A stretch of 34,158 bases of DNA from Treponema sp. Its GTDB lineage: Bacteria > Spirochaetota > Spirochaetia > Treponematales > Breznakiellaceae. A model generated the notes under the pieces. It was not told where the DNA came from and did no database searches. It saw only the letters and a program-made list of their open reading frames with translations. The translations under genes were made by a program, and so were the position numbers. The stretch is from assembly GCA_031276815.1 (NCBI GenBank), contig JAISMJ010000073.1, forward strand, positions 1 through 34,158, in the 5' to 3' direction. Positions 31,676 through 34,158 of this stretch are shown piece after piece; position 1 is the stretch's first letter; each line of letters opens with the position of its first letter.

Positions 31676-33037
31676 ATGAAATACTTTATCGATCCATTCG
31701 GCTGCTTTAAAAACCAAGTGGATGCGGAAACCATGATGGCGTTCCTAAACAAGGACGGCTGGGTTTTCGCAGATGCTGAAGAGGCGGACGTTATCATCGT
31801 CAATTCCTGTGGATTCATAGAACGCGCGAAACAGGAGTCCATCAATGCGGCGATTGGATGGCGCGCCCTGTATCCGAACAAGAAGATCGTCCTTGCCGGC
31901 TGTTTAAGCCAGCGGTATGCATCCGAACTTGAAGAATCCCTTACTGAAGTCGATGTGATCTTCGGCAACAAAGACCTCTCAAACATCCGCGCCGCTGTTT
32001 CCGCAGTGGTACGCGGAGAAGGACGCGGCACAGCCGCCGGTTATGCCGCTCCTGAACAGGCGGCTTCCAGCGACGAAATCGAAACCGTCTTGCCGGAAAG
32101 ACCTCTACTCTCCCTGCCCGGCTCCGCTTATATTAAAATCAGCGAAGGGTGCGATAACCGTTGCGCGTTCTGCTCCATTCCATTCATACGCGGACGTTTG
32201 AGAAGCAGAACGATTCCTGCAATCGTGGGAGAATGTTCCGCGCTCCTCATGCGCGGCGTTAAAGAACTCTGCCTCATTGGACAGGACATAGGCTCATTCG
32301 GCATGGACAGGGGCGGCACTCAGGAACTGCCCGATCTGCTGGCGGCTATCTCCGCCCTATCGGGCGATTTTTGGGTGCGGCTACTCTACATACATCCGGA
32401 GCATGTTCCTCTGCAAATCCTCGCTCTCATGCAGAACGATACGCGCTTTCTGCCCTATTTTGATCTCCCCTTCCAGCATGGATCTGCGTCCATTCTCAAA
32501 GCCATGAACCGCCAGCAGTGCGCGGAGGACTATCTTGCCCTGCTTGCCGCGATTCGTTCCGCCCTGCCGGACGCGGTTGTCCGCTCAACTTTCCTGCTCG
32601 GCTTTCCCGGCGAAACTGAAAAAGATATGGATGAACTGCTTGATTTTCAGGAGAAAGCCACGCTGGACTGGCTTGGTTGCTTCACCTATTCGCGGGAGGA
32701 GTATACAAGTGCGTATTCGATGAAGAACCGCGTTTCAAAAAAGACGGCGCTGGAACGAAAACAGCGAGTGGAGCGGAAACAGACGGCGATTACCGAACTG
32801 CGGATGGAACGTTTCATTGGGCGCTCGCTTGACATGCTTATAGAGGAAGCAATTCAGAGAGAAGACCTCTATTTCGGCAGATTGTTCTGTCATGCGCCGG
32901 AAGTAGACGGTTCTGTGGTTATCTCATCAGACGCGGTTCTGGAAACAGGAACTTTTATTCGGGGCGCGGTATTCGCCCGTACAGGATATGATCTGCACGC
33001 TACGGTGCTGCCCTCGCACACCGTACCGACCTGTTGA
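31676..33037 (+). CDS. rimO: Ribosomal protein S12 methylthiotransferase RimO
   Basis: A 453-residue radical SAM enzyme that methylthiolates the conserved Asp of ribosomal protein S12. The N-terminal UPF0004 domain keeps its three cluster cysteines (PFGCFKNQVDAE, IIVNSCGFI, VLAGCLSQRY). The radical SAM motif CxxxCxxC is in SEGCDNRCAFCSIP, followed by FIRGRLRSR. The C-terminal TRAM domain is present (about 380-450). MiaB is excluded by the RimO-type N-terminus (GCxKNxVDxE). Last gene of the operon, 30 bp after rodZ; an attC-like site follows. Confidence 0.92.
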   Translation: MKYFIDPFGCFKNQVDAETMMAFLNKDGWVFADAEEADVIIVNSCGFIERAKQESINAAIGWRALYPNKKIVLAGCLSQRYASELEESLTEVDVIFGNKDLSNIRAAVSAVVRGEGRGTAAGYAAPEQAASSDEIETVLPERPLLSLPGSAYIKISEGCDNRCAFCSIPFIRGRLRSRTIPAIVGECSALLMRGVKELCLIGQDIGSFGMDRGGTQELPDLLAAISALSGDFWVRLLYIHPEHVPLQILALMQNDTRFLPYFDLPFQHGSASILKAMNRQQCAEDYLALLAAIRSALPDAVVRSTFLLGFPGETEKDMDELLDFQEKATLDWLGCFTYSREEYTSAYSMKNRVSKKTALERKQRVERKQTAITELRMERFIGRSLDMLIEEAIQREDLYFGRLFCHAPEVDGSVVISSDAVLETGTFIRGAVFARTGYDLHATVLPSHTVPTC

Positions 33038-33190
33038 TTTTTTAGCCTAATTGATGCGGTGCGTTCTGACAACGGTGGCGTTCTGCGTTATAGTACTTCG
33101 CATGAATAGGTCTATAACCGCCGGATGAATCCGTGCAGATTGAAATTTGTTCTCGGAATAAATAAATAAAATATAACGCAAAAATTACTT

Positions 33191-33369
33191 CGCATAACGG
33201 GACTGTTTACGCTTCGCCGCAGTAGCGGCTCGGGCTACGTTTTGGCTAGGTCATTCCGCTACGCTTCATTCCCACGCCAAAACTCTGCCACATTTTTGCA
33301 GCCCTGGTCTTGCTACGCAAGCCCTTATTCGGGCTGCAAAACCGTCGTAAACAGCCGGAACGTTATGTG
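33191..33369. repeat. attC-like imperfect palindrome, 179 bp
   Basis: The left arm has GCATAACGGGACTGTTTACG (33192-33211); the right arm has CGTAAACAG (33346-33354) and CGTTATGTG (33361-33369). The arms pair except for a few unpaired bases on the right (CCGGAA against GGGA), the extrahelical-base feature that guides strand choice in attC sites. Inside are further stems: GTTTTGGC/GCCAAAAC and GCAGCCC/GGGCTGC. The arms match those at 16209-16240 and 16774-16805. Longer than most attC sites and the family here is inferred, so "attC-like" is the limit. Confidence 0.65.
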
Positions 33370-33456
33370 TAATTTGGACTGAAATTAGTTGGAAAAATAT
33401 TGAAAAAATGTTTTTTAGAAATAAAATAAACACAAAGGATAATCTGGTTAAATATT

Positions 33457-33920
33457 ATGGAGAATAAAAAAGTTTGCACTGAATGTTATTCAGATAATCC
33501 CCGTAAACACCGTTGAATGGCGCAAGGGAATGTCTTGAAAATCATAGACAATATATATGCTCGACCTGTGGAAGAATTGTGTGTATTGATTTGGGCGGAG
33601 AAAGAAAGGCGAGATGTTTTTCCCTTTTAAGACAAAAGAAATGGCAATATTATATTTAAAATGTGCCGAAATAATTACAAATTCAAATTGTGAAATTTAT
33701 GAAGTAATATATAAAAGAGGAGACAAAAGATACAAAATATTTGAAACGGAAGATGAGTTAAATAACTTTCTGGAAAAATAAAGATGTAAAATGTGAAAAC
33801 AAATGTCCTGTATATATTAAGAAAAAACACAAGACAGTATCGGAAAAACAGGTGAGATATTTAACAAAAGATGAAGTGGAAAAATATATTACCGAACGGG
33901 AAGAAATGGGAATAAAATAA
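33457..33920 (+). pseudogene. Low-GC zinc-ribbon cassette gene with at least three frameshifts
   Basis: In pieces: ATG 33457 reads MENKKVCTECYSDNPRKHR and stop; another frame reads NHRQYICSTCGRIVCIDLGG and ERKARCF; a third reads FFPFKTKEMAILYLKCAEIITN and IYEVIYKRGDKRYKIFETEDELNNFLEK and stop; a fourth reads DVKCENKCPVYIKKKHK and VSEKQVRYLTKDEVEKYITEREEMGIK and stop at 33920. Together they make one protein of about 150 residues with two CxxC knuckles (CTEC, CSTC) of a zinc ribbon. The composition is much more AT-rich than rimO. It follows the attC-like site in the position of a cassette gene. It has no recognised function, and the lesions suggest it is dead. Confidence 0.6.
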
Positions 33921-33971
33921 TTATGTAAAAAACATTGAAAGTAATAATGGGAATGTTATAAAAGATAATGG

Positions 33972-33981
33972 GTAGCTCACT
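33972..33981. other. IS605-type right-end trace
   Basis: GTAGCTCACT is identical to the terminal block of copy 2 at 8811-8820. Only ten bases, so it may be chance; no stem or tnpB tail is seen before it. Confidence 0.2.
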
Positions 33982-34042
33982 CTGGTTAAGGCAATGAAGA
34001 AAATGATTGGAATACGGTAAACGGAGTATAGGCGGAGGGAAC

Positions 34043-34158
34043 ATGGCAAAGGAAGCGAAGGCGCGGATAAAAATAAATAAACTTCTGGAACAGGCGGGGT
34101 GGCGGTTCTTTGACGATGAAAACGGAAAGGCATCCATTACCCTTGAATCGTGCGTAGC
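34043..34158 (+). CDS. Type I restriction HsdR-like protein, N-terminal part (runs off window)
   Basis: An ATG at 34043 with a strong GGAGGGAAC site opens MAKEAKARIKINKLLEQAGW and continues RFFDDENGKASITLESC to the window end. This N-terminus is typical of type I restriction R subunits and related DEAD/DEAH helicase-nuclease proteins (KARIxINKLLEEAGWRFFDDENGKANI-like). Only 38 residues are visible, too few for the nuclease or helicase motifs. The likely role is DNA restriction with HsdM and HsdS encoded further downstream. Absent from the ORF track because it is cut off. Confidence 0.6.
   Translation, partial: MAKEAKARIKINKLLEQAGWRFFDDENGKASITLESCV

Noticed and set aside
33889-34137. Minus-strand ORFs at the right edge
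   Set aside because: Antisense to the HsdR-like start, which has a strong ribosome site and a recognisable N-terminus.

Overview
The window reads as chromosomal DNA of a spirochaete of the Treponema type. The evidence is the gene content: Flg_new (InlB B-repeat-like) lipoproteins, a PUR-domain protein of the Borrelia BpuR kind, LysM/M23 envelope proteins, a LolA-RodZ-RimO run, spirochaete-style class III cyclase, TPR, HDOD and CYTH proteins, and integron-like cassettes. The many decayed genes and insertion-sequence ends suggest a host-associated (for example gut) lineage with a genome in flux; the species cannot be told from the sequence alone.

Layout. 1-46: start of an IS5-type transposase running off the left edge. 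104-3631: two leftward lipoprotein genes, the first apparently cut short by that insertion. 3763-4328: a promoter and an ORF interrupted by a run of 15 G, a candidate contingency locus. 4433-6477: a P-loop/Asp23-like protein and a MoxR ATPase, separated by an IS200/IS605-type right-end remnant. 7010-8272: an Rsm22-like methyltransferase with a probable Fe-S motif. 8617-13824: a promoter and second IS605-type remnant, then a rightward group of LamG/FN3 exported protein, TPR protein, HDOD protein and MBL-fold hydrolase. 13860-15734: divergent HD-domain protein and RecO. 16209-16805: a low-GC cassette flanked by 32-bp inverted attC-like ends and holding a frameshifted gene. 16915-19335: a PhoB/PhoR-type two-component pair. 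19430-20395: debris consisting of a broken conserved ORF with a run of 15 C, a DNA methyltransferase stub in the opposite direction and a 21-nt/heptad repeat ORF. 20559-24205: PUR-domain protein, phosphohexomutase and a membrane protein. 24676-25956: LysM-M23 endopeptidase plus a small protein. 26059: tRNA-Ala(CGC). 26345-28825: class III cyclase and CYTH protein. 28971-33037: an operon of LysM/inactive M23, LolA, RodZ and RimO. 33191-33920: an attC-like site and a multiply frameshifted zinc-ribbon cassette gene. 34043-end: the start of a type I restriction HsdR-like gene.

How it fits together. The conserved backbone concerns the cell envelope (LysM/M23 proteins, LolA, RodZ, lipoproteins), ribosome maturation (RimO, Rsm22-like), DNA repair (RecO) and signalling (two-component pair, HDOD, two cyclase-superfamily proteins). 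Into the gaps between these genes mobile DNA has repeatedly landed: IS5, IS605-type ends, integron-like cassettes and restriction-modification genes. The most interesting material is in those gaps: two 15-base homopolymer tracts that each break an ORF, a broken cassette gene with its own promoter, and dispersed omega-RNA-like right ends.
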